A DNA stretch of 64,000 bases from Vandiemenella viatica. Taxonomy: Eukaryota; Arthropoda; Insecta; Orthoptera; Morabidae. Location: positions 179,762,494 through 179,826,493 of the forward strand of contig JARYHS010008074.1 of NCBI GenBank assembly GCA_031002005.1, in the 5' to 3' direction. Below the pieces are notes generated by a model. That model saw only the letters and a list, made by a program, of their open reading frames with translations, did no database searches and was not told where the DNA came from. Each line of letters begins with the position of its first letter. Positions within the stretch are counted from its first letter, which is position 1. The translations under genes were made by a program, and so were the position numbers. Positions 12,086 through 22,868 of the stretch are shown here, piece after piece.

Positions 12086-12244
12086 GTGGTGACCTCGAAC
12101 TACGGACATCATCGGAAATCTTCTACATCGGATTCCTGGTAATACCGGACATCATCAGGCACCTTGCTTCTCGATCATATCTACGCTTCCAGAACTTTGG
12201 GATTCTCCTGCGGTCTAAGACAACCTTCCTAGTCGCCTTGACCA

Positions 12245-13660
12245 ATGATGACCGACGCCTAGCAACTTGCTACTCTGCAGTCGCAACAGGCGGACCTCCA
12301 GCAGCAGCTCGCTGCCCAACAAGCTGCTCTTCACCAACAGCTAGCCGCACTTCAACAGCAGAAACAACTACTTGAGCAGCAAGTACTATTTCCACCGCAA
12401 CCGAGCCGCGGTGCTGCACCCCCAGGAACCCCAGTGCAGCCGGATCCCTCCGCCACCGCTGCTGTCGCTCCTGTCGCAGTCTACCGCGTCACGCCGAAAC
12501 TACCTCCGTTTTAGCCAGCTCAACATGCGATAAGGTTTGCTCAGGTCGAAGCACAATTTTCTCTGACCAATATCACCTCCGATAAGACCATGTACGACTA
12601 CGTCGTCGGCAACCTCAACCATCGCTACGCTAGCGAAGTCAACGATCTCATCATCAATCCATCGGCGACGAATCGTTGCTAGACACAAAAAGCCCTACTT
12701 ATCCAGTAGGTATCTCTCTCCGAGGAGCAGTGGGATCGGCCACTCCTAACAGCAGAAGATCTGGGTGATCGCAAGCCTTCTCAACTTCTCCGGCACATGC
12801 GCTCTTTAATTGTCGCCAACAAACAAAGGACTCATTCCTACGCACATTGTGGCTACAACGTCTTCCTCTCAGCGCCCAGGCTACTACTATGCCGCTCGAT
12901 CAACTAGCAGACATGGCGGAACAAATAGTCGCAGTCATTCCGCCTCCAATAACTCCTGTCTTATTGGTCGCCCCACCTGACTCTTCGACGTTGGCTCAGT
13001 GCGTCGAGGAACTCGTCAAGCAGCTTCGGATATCCAGACTTCTGTGCACAGCTGACCACGATCATGGATCCGGAACAAATATCGTCATCGTTCAACCACC
13101 TCCTCGACAAACGCTCCGCAGAGTACCGCTCGATGAGAGGTGTGATACTACCATTATCGATTTGGTGCCACCGTTCAAAATTGCATCAAGCCATGTTCCG
13201 TCGTCCTGCCTCAGTCAAGCTCCGACGACGGCTCGTAACGGCGGCTGCGAGTCGTCCTCTCCAGGGGTGCCGCCTCTTTGTTACCGATCGCCACTCCCAC
13301 CGACGATTCCTCATCGATAAGGGATCAGATCTCTCCGACCTCCCGATTCGCCTATGCTTCGCTCATCGCTCCAGCACTGTCTACGAGCTTTGCGCTGCCA
13401 ACGTCAGCCGCATCCGTACCTATGGTACGTTGCCTATGTGCCTACAATTCAGCCTTCCACGCGACTTCTTATGGTCATTCATCATTGCTCATGTCACTGA
13501 ACCCACATCGGGACAGATTTTCTCGCACACTTCAATTTGATCCCCAACATGGCCACTGCTCAGCTCATCGACACCATCTCCGGCCGTTCCACGACTGGTC
13601 ATCGTGGTACGTCTTCACAGACCAGCATCCGCGCCCTGTTGGGATCTTCATCTTGTGTGT
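12245..13660 (+). pseudogene. Decayed Ty3/gypsy gag and protease region
   Basis: A gag-type reading frame begins ATGATGACCGAC at 12245. It is broken by a TAG after five codons, at least three more TAGs before 12710, and frameshifts near 12845 and 13280. Across the breaks one can follow a Gln-rich N-terminal coiled-coil-like segment (12265-12400) and a Gag core (VEAQFSLTNITSDKTMYDYV; DLGDRKPSQLLRHMR; LDQLADMAEQIV) typical of arthropod gypsy Gag. The retroviral-type protease motif reads RRFLIDKGSD, where the family has D-T/S-G, so the catalytic triad is mutated. A protease tail (QLIDTISGRST) reaches about 13640. No reverse transcriptase follows; the element stops there, so the 3' half was lost by deletion or truncation. 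Confidence 0.8.
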
Positions 13661-13927
13661 ATTGTAACTGTTCGAAACGGAAATATTTTATTGCGTTCGT
13701 CCGCTATTAAACTTCCATCCATGTAATTTTATGATAAAAAAACAATTAACTGTTGACTTACTGCGTAAAAATACTAAAACTGCTTAGTGACTGGATATTA
13801 ACGCTTGGTAAAGGACAACTGTGATGACATTTGGTACGTCTTCAATTTAAGGATGAATATAATCGTGTTAAGATCAGAAATAAATCTGCAGGCACTGTAT
13901 AAGCACTATTACTAGAAGTTTCACATT
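13661..13927. other. Unassigned spacer
   Basis: AT-rich; no recognisable feature between the decayed gypsy element and the inverted repeat that starts the LINE fragment. Confidence 0.4.
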
Positions 13928-13988
13928 AACAATCGACACAATTATTCATTAGAATTCATTATTCTAATGAATAATTGTGTTGATTGTT
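13928..13988. repeat. 27-bp inverted repeat with 7-nt loop
   Basis: The arm at 13928-13954 (AACAATCGACACAATTATTC...) is repeated in reverse complement at 13962-13988 with one mismatch, around a 7-nt loop. The right arm runs directly into the reverse transcriptase fragment, and the apparent start codon of that open frame lies in the arm. A template-switch or snap-back event at the 5' end of a LINE insertion could create this. Confidence 0.75.
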
Positions 13989-14614
13989 TACTATCTGAAA
14001 TTAGATTGTTTGCGGATGACATAATGCTGTATAAAAGGATCAAAACGATAGAGGAATGTAAACAGTTGCAGGGTGATCTGGACAGGATATCTAGTTGGGA
14101 TGGTAAACATGGGATGAAGATAAATGCAAAGAAGAGTCAGCTAATTAGATACACAAATAAAAAACAAAAGGTTAATTATGAATATAAGGTGGGGAAAGAA
14201 TTGCTTGCTGAAGACTTGAAATGTAAATATCTTGGAATTACTTTTGATAACAAACTTAACTGGGCAGGACACATTGGACAGGTAGTTGGAAAAGGTTTCA
14301 AATTTCTGCACTTGTTGGAGAGAGTGATGAGGGGATGCACGAGAGAAGTGAAGGAATTGAGTTACAAAAGTTTGCTCAGACCATTGCTCGAATATGGTAG
14401 TGTAGTATGGGACCCACATTTTGAGTATCAAATAAAGGAGTTGGAGAAGGTTCAAAGAAGGGCTGCTAGATTTGTTTATGGGAATTATCGCAGAATTAAG
14501 TTATTAGTGACCAGCACACATCTTATACTTCACTACGTTGTTTACGCTGTAGACGGCTGGGTTAATTGTTCAGCTATCTCAATAATATTCTTGGCGTTGC
14601 AATGTTACAACTAA
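13989..14614 (+). pseudogene. Non-LTR retrotransposon reverse transcriptase fragment (palm-thumb)
   Basis: The open frame contains RLFADDIMLYKRI at about 14003-14041, where FADD is the reverse transcriptase catalytic box. It continues with DLDRISSWDGKHGMKINAKK, then KYLGITFDNKLNW, and the thumb-like segment LLRPLLEYGSVVWDPH. It closes with KVQRRAARFVYGNYRR near 14490. These are the conserved C-terminal reverse transcriptase segments of CR1/jockey-like LINEs in arthropods. The fingers, the endonuclease and the 3' end are missing, and the last ~35 codons are unrelated sequence. It cannot act alone. The retained 160-odd residues are uninterrupted, so the insertion is not ancient. Confidence 0.85.
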
Positions 14615-14774
14615 GCATAAACATATTTCACATCTCACCTCTTCAAATAACCTCAAACTGCAATACACTAAGATCCTCGTTTAAGGTTTAAAGTTCGCAG
14701 TTATGGATATTGGCACACAACACGTGTTATCTGGGAATCATTATAAGGTCAGCGTGCCTATTGTCTACACGTTA
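14615..14774. other. Unassigned spacer
   Basis: No feature seen. Confidence 0.4.
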
Positions 14775-15210
14775 AGAAGTTATTTTTTCCATTTTCGAAG
14801 TCTCTGACCCTGTTATTTAATAAATACGCATCCAAAAGTCATTTTCTCCATTCTGAATATCTCTATTCCAATATATAACAGTTGCTGGTAAATTTTTTAA
14901 TCAAACATACGATTTAAAAAAAAATAGAACATAAGAACCTCTCCAGTTGCTACTAAATTCAACACGTTGGTTTAAATATCCTCTTAAAGACGAAAAACCT
15001 TGTGTCTATAATCAACACCTGTTACATAAACATAAAATCAAGGAGTAAGGACAGTAATGAAGAACACAACTAAGGTACCGACACTGTAAACATTTATTTT
15101 TCCATTTTGAAACCTCTGACCATACTGTTTATAACTTACTAAGTCATTTTTTGTATCCGGAGTACTTACATTCCACTATACATAACAGTTTCTAAACTGA
15201 AAGTGCTAAC
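14775..15210. repeat. Diverged tandem duplication, unit about 315 bp
   Basis: A block at about 14779-14893 (TTTTCCATTTT, TCTCTGACCCTGTTATTTA, AAAGTCATTTT, ATATATAACAGTT) recurs in the same order at about 15092-15205 (CTCTGACCATACTGTTTATA, TAAGTCATTTT, CTATACATAACAGTT). No open frame is conserved between them. This is either an old two-copy tandem duplication or two insertions of the same unrecognised repeat. Confidence 0.6.
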
Positions 15211-16209
15211 ATTATATAACTAAAAATGAACATATGCATTTGCTCCTATAGCCGACACCTTGAATTAGACGGGCTGCTAAAGTCGATCCACTCTGTAGCT
15301 GTAGTCGGCACCCTTTCAATAACACTAAAATATCATGTAGGTCAGAAAAGAACAAGAGTTGATCAAGGGAGATCGATAGGAAAGTTAACAGAAGTGACCT
15401 GGACCAAGTGGAAGCAATTCCAGACTCAAATGGGGTCCCGTGGATGCCAATTCAGATCCGGGGTACCACAAGTCGAGGACCCCTGGGGTATAATGTAGAA
15501 TCAGAGAAGAAATTTTACTACAATAAATCCTATCACAAAAATAAAAACATTTCAAAAAGTCTCAGCATTTCCTTTGTAATATCTGCCGGCTTTTCATGAA
15601 GTATTTAGGAAGTAATGGGTTTCATTATCTGCCTACGACATAATAAAGGTAACTACAGTCTTCTACATATGGCGTCATATGTATCGAAGACCGACACCTT
15701 GAGTCGATGTCAGGTTTCTAGCGCTGCACCGCAGCATATAAATAAACTTATTGTTGTAAAGGGCACGAAGGTTCTTTCAGTTTATAAATAAAGCTCGATT
15801 TTTAATTAGGAACATAAATTCGACACCCTTGTCGATTGAAGGAATGCACAAATATTTATGTACCCATATTCGACATAGAGTTTATTCAAAGTAAAAATAT
15901 TCCTCTCGTTTGAACGATGAGTGCATACGCTTATTTATTTCCTCCTAATCACATTAACGTATTAATTTTCAGTAGAAACATTAACTGATGGTTAGATTTC
16001 TTCCCGATGTTGGAATTATGGTAACAAGAAACGCGATTTTGACGATGGTAAGCACACGTTCTACAAAAACTGTTCACTATCTACAGACGAGATGATCACC
16101 GTACACGGTGACCCGTTCAGATTGACGAGTAGGCCTGACACTGTTGCCGGTTTTATCCACAATTTTCTGAATCATTGTATTTTCTTAAATTCGAAGTTTA
16201 TACATTTTC
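15211..16209. other. Unassigned; scattered CGACACCTTG motif
   Basis: CCGACACCTTGA occurs near 15250 and 15691, with a related CGACACCCTTG near 15820. No structure links these copies. A 90-codon frame at 15226-15498 has no motif. Confidence 0.35.
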
Positions 16210-16626
16210 GTGTAGACCAGAAGTCTCCAAACTTTTTATTCTGTCGACCCCCTCATAGGATATTTGCTTTCTTATCGACCCCAAGATTAAGTATTTAATA
16301 AAAAACATAAGATAATTTTTGACATTTCTAATGTTAAGTAGTAAGGAGATCTGCATAAAAACTCAACGAAATAATTTACAGTTTCCATATGTTACAAAAT
16401 CCACCCAATAACATTAACAGAAAAAGGAGTTATTTTCAACTGTTATTATAATCTCAAAAAATAATAACAAAATTATGGATAGATGGAATAAATTTCAAAT
16501 ATAGATCTGCCAAATAGAACACATGGTTCTTGCAATGTTTTAACAACTCACAAAGCGATGGAACCACCTTCCTAAGAAACTATTCAGATGAGCCTCCACA
16601 AACTATCACCTCTTGACAGCCACCTT

Positions 16627-17607
16627 AAGGCGGGTTTACACGGTTCATATTTCGTAATCACTGCGGATGAGTCACTCATAGTGAAAAAGTTAACTGTTTA
16701 AACAGCGAATCATCCAAAGTAATCATCCAAGATGACGGATGAAAGAAGTTGGCTCGGGTTTGACTTTTCGTTAACTTTTGGTGTTTCACTCCGATGAATC
16801 ATCAAGAGTGACACGTGTAAACAGTCAAAATATCGAAGTGAAACCTTGTACTGGATTGATCGCTATTGTTTGTTTCTGACTGTTTTCAACACATAATGGT
16901 TTTTTAAATTGGAAAAAGAAACATTTCTTTATTTTTAAAATATTTCCATAAGAAAAAGTGTTTATAGAAGACAAAATTTGAAAGTTATGAAAATAAAAAC
17001 ATAAAAGGTAGTGCTACGAAGAACGTCATTAAAGAATTGAATCTACCACTTTGGCAATAGAAGAGATCAAGTGCAAAATTAAAACTACCAGAACCAGGTG
17101 TTCTAGCGAATTAATGAAGGTTTTAAAATCTGTAAAATGTGGTGTAAATTTTCCTTCTAGTTAAAGTGAATGTGTTTCAAAGCAGTTATCAGTTGCAAGA
17201 AACTTGATAGTAGTTATATAGCTTCGGTTTAGCCGGAAAACATTTTCTCATTAGTGTCCTGTTTTGTAATTAGTGGTGAATTTTTTGATAGCAAAACTTT
17301 CTGATCCATACGTTCGAAGATTATTTTTATATGTCATTTTGTCCTGCAATACTTATTCTACCATGCCACAAAATCCAATTTCTCGTCGACAAACTTCTCT
17401 TTTTTCAATTAACTTTAATTACTTAGGTGAGATTTCTGAAAATTAAATCTACTCCAACACGCATAATTCTGTTTGTTGCCATCGTGAAATGAGTTCAATG
17501 GTTCATTTGTGATGATACGTGTAAACGAAAAGTTAATTCACCTTCACTTTCACTGCGAGTGAATCACCCTGAGTGATTACAAAAAGTGAACCGCGTAAAC
17601 CTGCCTT
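16627..17607. mobile_element. Inverted-repeat transposon nested in the hAT-like element
   Basis: The left end AAGGCGGGTTTACACGGTTC matches the reverse-complemented right end (AAGGCAGGTTTACGCGGTTC). Similarity continues through TAATCACT and AGTGAAA, about 60 bp in all with substitutions. The two ends are rich in mirrored GTGATTCAC/GAGTGA motifs. The flanking target site is CTTAA on the left and CCTTTT on the right, so a TTA- or TTAA-type duplication may have decayed. Length is about 981 bp. It carries a MADF/SANT-like remnant but no transposase, which would suit a Harbinger-type derivative; that assignment is inference. Confidence 0.75.
17033..17164 (+). pseudogene. MADF/Myb-SANT-like DNA-binding domain remnant
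   Basis: A 43-codon open stretch reads TTLAIEEIKCKIKTTRTRCS, then SELMKVLKSVKCG. This follows the pattern of the middle of a MADF or Myb/SANT-like domain (IEEIK.K...LRT.Y..EL.KV..S). Such domains accompany PIF/Harbinger transposases and also exist in host regulators. A stop codon lies directly upstream and the C-terminal part is missing. It lies within the nested inverted-repeat element, so it is probably what is left of that transposon's second protein. Confidence 0.5.
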
Positions 17608-17850
17608 TTCCTCAAAGTATCCAACAGTAATTGGTTGAAAGTTTTATTATTTAGTTCGCATAACTTCGCAAACTGACGGGATTTGAGAGGATGAGCTTTA
17701 ATTTTATTTATTGATCTAATTTTTATTGGAACATTCCTATTTTTTCCTAGACATTTTAATCAACCCTCTTTAGCATTAATTGACCCCTGGAGAACTCTTA
17801 TCGACTCCATGGGGTAAATATTGACCACTTTGGGGACCCCTGGTGTAGAC

Positions 17851-17979
17851 TATAGGTGCACTGTCGACAAAAGGCACTCTTACCCACTTTGTGAGGTGGT
17901 CGCTGCAAGCAATTACAGTCGAACCGGGCTCTCTTCAGACAACTTTGCATATAGAACGGGAAATCATATATATGCATAC
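17851..17979. other. Spacer between the hAT-like element and a SINE
   Basis: Contains TATATA-rich sequence near 17967; nothing recognised. Confidence 0.4.
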
Positions 17980-18164
17980 GGATTTACGCCTCATCGACGT
18001 CGAGGTCATTAGAGCGGGAAAGGAATGGGAATAAGGAAAGGGAAGGAATTCCGCCATGGTCTTTGTGAAGGAAGCATCTGAAGAGAGCTGGAGAAACCAT
18101 GGAAAATCTAAATCTGGATGCCCGGACGCGAGGCCAGAACGTTACTGTTCACCCACGATGCTCG
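17980..18164 (-). repeat. SINE family A copy lacking its B box
   Basis: On the minus strand, CGAGCATCGTGGGTGAACAG starts the tRNA-like head, and the central block and TAATGACCTCGACGTCGATG end follow. Compared with intact copies about 35 bp is missing between the A-box half and the body, exactly where GGTTCGAATCC should be, so this copy should have lost polymerase III promoter function. The tail is not a clean A run. Confidence 0.8.
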
Positions 18165-20329
18165 ATAACTGGAGTTCTCACTTTTCAAATACTTTGTTTG
18201 TACAGAGAGTTTAAATTTCCCTCCGCTCACTGCCTAACCATATATCCATCCCTCAGATTTAACTGCGATTTCACGAACAACAAAGGAGTAAATCTAATGA
18301 AATATTATTTTTTTTATTTATTTTGGGTTCGCTTTAGAATAAAGAAAAGCAGGAACAATCCACCAATGGCATATATTTCTGCGATGTCATCCTTGGATTA
18401 AGATGTGTTGATTTTTATGATACTACTCACTGATTTACAAACGTTAAAAAGATTGTAAAATACGGCAGTACGTTTTTAAACTAAATTTCGTCTTCTCTCC
18501 ATTACCAAACTTTACGACAAAAATCCGCGCATCGCTGAAACATTTATTCCACGATTTTGTTGACTTCGCTATGTGTTCGGAGGAAATCGTTGACAGCTGT
18601 GTCTCGCTACATTCCGTTGTTTAATCAAATTAGAAACTTAATTCTTTTTGTAAAACAATTTTTCTGTCTTTCATACTACCATACTACCTGCGTAATGAAA
18701 TATGCAAAAATTTGATGCGTGTTGTACCTCCCCACACAAGCAAAACCTGCATCCATTATGTGAACCGAAATTTCGTTCGCTTCTACTAGTTCATTCTGTT
18801 GCGACGTAGCGCTGTAATATTACAAAGAGAGCGTAACATATTTTCTTTGTGCCTCCGTCGCACTGTTTCCCGTTATATCTCTTAAAACACTGTCTGTTAT
18901 TTGCTTTTGCTGGTGCTGCAGTAAAAAATTCGTTCAAATTCATTGTGTGAGGAAGTACATGCCCAAGTAATTACCCTTTTATATGCACTTTGCCTTTATC
19001 TCCATAATGACTTACTCGCTTATGCCTGAATTGCTTCTGAGTAATTATTATGATTTTTCGTATTTATCGCTATGCAATTTACATTTTCCTGTCTAATGGC
19101 TCACGTGTACCCTCGAATTATTTCTGAGTAATTACCATTGTTTGTTGTGTAGTTCGTATTCCAAAGCCTGACTATCGGATATCCGACATTAGCTCCCAAG
19201 GGATTTTCACTCTGTCTGCCGACTTGTTTAATACGATGTAAATAAGCTCGTCATACACAAAAAATTTTGGTTTTAGATATTTTGCAAAAGGAGTCTACAA
19301 CACTATCAGCGTCTTGTTTTACACATTTATTAAAACTTATAGTTTAGTGCGTTATTATAATATTGTTTTGCAGACAATCATAGTACAGTTTATTTCTAAT
19401 AACACATAAGTTCCAATCTTTGATAAAGTACCTGCCATTCTGAACGTTTTCTTGGAGAATGTTCAAAAGTGTGAATTTGAAATCCTTTGTAGATTGTTTT
19501 CGGAACAGCTTTGAGAATAGAAAATTAATGATGGACTAAAGAAATAATATTTTCTACGTCCCTTTTTTGTTTTTATAAAGCGAAGGGATTTTGCCAAACG
19601 TAATTTATGATCATCAGACATATCACATGTTACTGCTAACTGCCCCTGAAGTAAGGAAAACTTCTTTAGAATTGTTATTTCCCTCGCAGAAAACTATATA
19701 TTTCTTGTCAGATTATGGCTGTTTATTGTCGTTGTAGTTCTTACATGTTATTGTCGTACAGTTATGATTTTCTCTGAATATTCTGTTAGGACTGTAACTG
19801 GAATATTATTTAAATTCAGACTTTCATGAAAGTAACCTATTTCTAATGCTTTAGTGGTTTCAAAACAAGTGAATTATCTAGAACTTACTTAGAAAGGTAA
19901 TAATATCAATTAATTTAAATGTTATTCATCTTGGCATAGGACCTGAATATCAATGCTTAGACAAGATATGTCTCAGAATGTGTTGTTCACAAGCTTGGAA
20001 CAACAGGCCTCCACGATGGTTTGACCATGTTTCATGAAATCCAAAAGCAACACGCTTTCAGAAAATATATAAACACTCACCATCCTTTTTCCTGCAGAAG
20101 AAACGTTCTTGACCTTCTTTAACTGCATCGACTTAATTTAATTGTTGTTAAATTCGGTTAATCATGTTGGGCCCATGTTGCTGGGTCAAATCATTAGAAA
20201 AATTCTAATGGCTATGGACTAGTATCAATGAGGAATGGATTTTCATCAGGAACCTGCCTCCTCACTGCGTTTCTGGAACCTTTCACTATTCGACTATTAT
20301 GTCAGTATACAGTGCGCTGTTGTTCTTGG
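18165..20329. other. Unassigned AT-rich DNA with repeated TAATTA-type sites
   Basis: CTTCTGAGTAATTATTATG (about 19034) and TTTCTGAGTAATTACCATTG (about 19121) are near-identical and about 87 bp apart, each preceded by a CCTGAATT/CCTCGAATT word. A third AAGTAATTACCC lies at about 18965. These are homeodomain-type cores and might mark an enhancer, but the DNA is AT-rich and such cores arise by chance. A 100-codon frame at 18099-18401 begins in the SINE and has no motif. Confidence 0.3.
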
Positions 20330-20335
20330 AATACC

Positions 20336-20576
20336 TGGTGGGTGTCCAATCAGTCGAACTAATAAGACTCGCGTTGAAGAGGACGTGAGTTCGAATCCCC
20401 GTCCAGCCATCCCGATTTGAGTTTCCCAAATCACTCTAGGCGAATGCCGGGATGGCTCCTTCAAAACGCCGTGGTTGAATTCATTCTCGTTCCGTGCCCA
20501 AAGTCCATTCCCTCCTCTAATGACCTCGACGTCGGCACAAGGCGTAAAGCTATATGCAAAAAAAAAAAAAAAAAAA
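20336..20576 (+). mobile_element. SINE family A, complete divergent copy with A tail
   Basis: It starts TGGTGGGTGTCCAATCAGTC, has a B box AGTTCGAATCCCCGTCC, the central block (AATGCCGGGATGGCTCC), CTAATGACCTCGACGTCGGC and an A tail of about 19 nt. A 6-bp match, AATACC, flanks it (20330-20335 and 20575-20580). The head differs from the copies at 4851 and 10236, indicating a second subfamily. It faces the copy at 20876-21119 head-to-tail inverted, 300 bp away. Confidence 0.88.
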
Positions 20577-20864
20577 TACCCATGAGGTAAGATATCAGTT
20601 TTTTTAGATCTCTGAGATAATTTAATTTCACAGCTAGTTGTCTTGGAATAACACCAAAATATTAATACAAAGAGAATAAAGAGATGGTGAATTAATTTGT
20701 CCATTCTGTGTAAATACTTATATTATATAAAATGCAGTTGACAACATACATTTTGGAAGTTCTAATTTCATCTCATTTTAAAGCAGTAAGTATCAAATGG
20801 TAAGCTACTCCAAAATGTTGATGGATTTAGAAGTGTACTTTGTAACATGGTTAGCAAAATGTTT
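20577..20864. other. Spacer between two inverted SINEs
   Basis: AT-rich; would be the loop of an RNA foldback if both SINEs were transcribed together. Nothing else seen. Confidence 0.4.
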
Positions 20865-20874
20865 TCACATGGTT

Positions 20875-21119
20875 ATTTTTTTTTAACTGCTCAACGTCTC
20901 TTAACAACGAGGTATTTAGAGACGGGAAAGGATTTGGGGGGAGGGGCAAGGAACGGGAAGGAATTCGGTCATGGCCTTTTGAAGGAAGCATCCCGGTATT
21001 TTCCTGGATTGATTTGGAAAACCATGGAAAACCCAAATCCGGATGCCCGGACTGTGATTTGAACCGGCGTCCTCCCAAATGCGAGGCGAGAACACTAACC
21101 GTTACACCACCACTCTCGG
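20875..21119 (-). mobile_element. SINE family A, full-length copy with 10-bp target duplication
   Basis: On the minus strand it starts CCGAGAGTGGTGGTGTAACG, contains the B-box relative GGTTCAAATCACAGTCC, the full central block, and ends GAGACGTTGAGCAGTTA plus an A tail. TCACATGGTT occurs on both sides (20865-20874 and 21120-21129), a good target duplication. Two changes in the B box (TTCGAATCC to TTCAAATCA) probably weaken transcription of this copy. Confidence 0.92.
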
Positions 21120-21129
21120 TCACATGGTT

Positions 21130-22252
21130 TAGAATTTGTATCAAATTTTCAGTATTATTTACATTAAATGTGTTAGAAGGTTAAATGACTGAGCGAACAC
21201 CATCCTGAAAACAGTACTAAAGCGAAATAAAGGTGACAAGGAAATATTAGAATTCTTTGAAGTTGTTTTTACAAATCTACGAAGAATAAACAGTTAGGAA
21301 AAAAATGGAAACGTGTTGCAATACTACAATCTGTGAATAGAAACGTTACCAGAAACGACTGCATTTGTTTCTTGTAAACCCATCGACTGTTAATTCTAAA
21401 ATAATAATACTGGCAGATGCTTTTTATCCTTTTTCTTGTGTCAACGTCAGCTGGAACTTACTAGTTAATAACTGCACATCCATTTTTAAGAAGCGTCGGT
21501 GCTGTGAGAAACCATAATAATACCTTCTCGTTCCATCCTAACATACTTATGCCGTCAGCTTCAGAGAAAAAACAAGCAGAAGTGCTAAGGCACAAGCGAG
21601 AAGAGTGAGAGGTAATAACTTGCACAAACTTTGGAAGAACAGAACAAGATGTGATTTCAATAACGATTACTGATTATAAGCCGTTGTCATCGAATTTTTC
21701 TCTTTGTATTTTACATTAAGAATAGTTAAGAGACGTGACATTGACACTCACTGAAAAAACGGTTGGTCTAATAAGAAACCTGTAAAGCACACAAGGCAGA
21801 TACTCAGATTGCTTTAAAACAGAGGCGGGCTGAGAAAGGAAAGTGTTCTTTCTCTAAATAATTGTTGAAATCTAGGAAAGTAGAAACCTAGCAGAACTGA
21901 AACTTATGGTCTATGTATATGATATGGAAGGAAACAGAAAATGTTCTGTAGAGAACAGTAAAAATGTCATATTTTAAGAAAAGCATGTCCTTGAATTAAA
22001 AACTAGAAACGTTAATCCACCAAAGAATGTGACTCTCCAGTGAAATTAAGTTGAATGTGTGTAGTATTTGTGTTAACTGGATTCCAAAAATAAGGGACTA
22101 AGTAGGAGAATGGATAAAAGCGATTAGTCATTTCTATCAAGTTATGGAGCACATAATCTAGCGATGCAATGTAAAAAAAAAAATTATATATAAAAAACAG
22201 TAACATAACGTGTACTACCAGCCCAAACGAAGTATTCACTTACTGTGCAGAT
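21130..22252. other. AT-rich stretch, nothing recognised
   Basis: No repeat family or coding signature was found. Confidence 0.5.
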
Positions 22253-22680
22253 GCCTTCACTCTCACGGAGAAAGATCTGAATAACTTTCAGGCAGTGGAG
22301 ATGAGTTTCCTAAGACATGTAGAGAATGTTAAAAAAAAATGAAAAACTAAGCAATGAAAAAGTTATACAGAAATTAAATGATAACCCTTCAAGACTATTA
22401 CTCAGGAGAAACGATTTCTATTATTTGAACATATGATAAGAATAAAACGAATGAAGAATGACATAGATGCTACTAGAGAAGAAGGTAAAGCAAAAGAAAC
22501 CTATGAAAACACAACCGACAAAATGAATGACTTAGATACAGAAGGATACTTAGGATAAGAGAATGTACTGGGTACAAGTGCTAGAAAAGAATTCTGTAGG
22601 GAGATTGACAAAACTGGAATAGTATGTGCAAGACGACACACATAAGTGCAAATACCAAAGGATGATGGTGTTAATTTACA
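22253..22680 (+). pseudogene. Degraded 3' portion of a LINE open reading frame
   Basis: The start reads AFTLTEKDLNNFQAVEMSFL in one frame, then RHVENVK. This follows the arthropod LINE pattern downstream of the thumb (TLTKKDENRIQAAEMRFLR...). Further weak agreement follows across frameshifts (KNEKLSNEKVIQKL, then FEHMIR near 22427) up to about 22680. Several frameshifts and stops make it a dead relic. It may belong to the same family as the reverse transcriptase relics at 22869 and 44740 but lies on the opposite strand from the former. Confidence 0.6.
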
Positions 22681-22868
22681 CAAAGTTAATTTTACGTCCA
22701 GTTAATGCTTTGCTACCATAAAGTCCTAGATCAGTATTTGAAACTAAAACATTTCTCTTTCCCTTGAGGCTCTTTTTCCTAGTGTAATTATGCTTTTAAC
22801 AACATTCCTGCCTCGGCCATCAGTTTTAATTTTTCTTCCGAAGTTGCAGAATTAACTTACTTCTCCAA
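22681..22868. other. Spacer between LINE relics
   Basis: Low-complexity AT-rich sequence; may belong to one of the flanking LINE relics. Confidence 0.3.

Larger units (their letters stand above)
16218..17842. mobile_element. hAT-like element with perfect 8-bp target duplication, interrupted
   Basis: The ends are CAGAAGTCTCCAAACTT (left) and, reverse-complemented, CAGGGGTCCCCAAAGTG (right). These are CAG-starting imperfect terminal repeats of the hAT type. The 8-bp direct repeat GTGTAGAC at 16210-16217 and 17843-17850 is perfect, as hAT transposition predicts. The arms remain alike inward (GACCCC, then TTATCGAC). There is no transposase frame, so this is a non-autonomous copy. A second element (16627-17607) sits inside it; without that insert the copy is about 644 bp. 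Confidence 0.88.

Noticed and set aside
12500..12688. 62-codon minus-strand frame
   Set aside because: Antisense to the decayed gypsy gag that is clearly readable on the plus strand.
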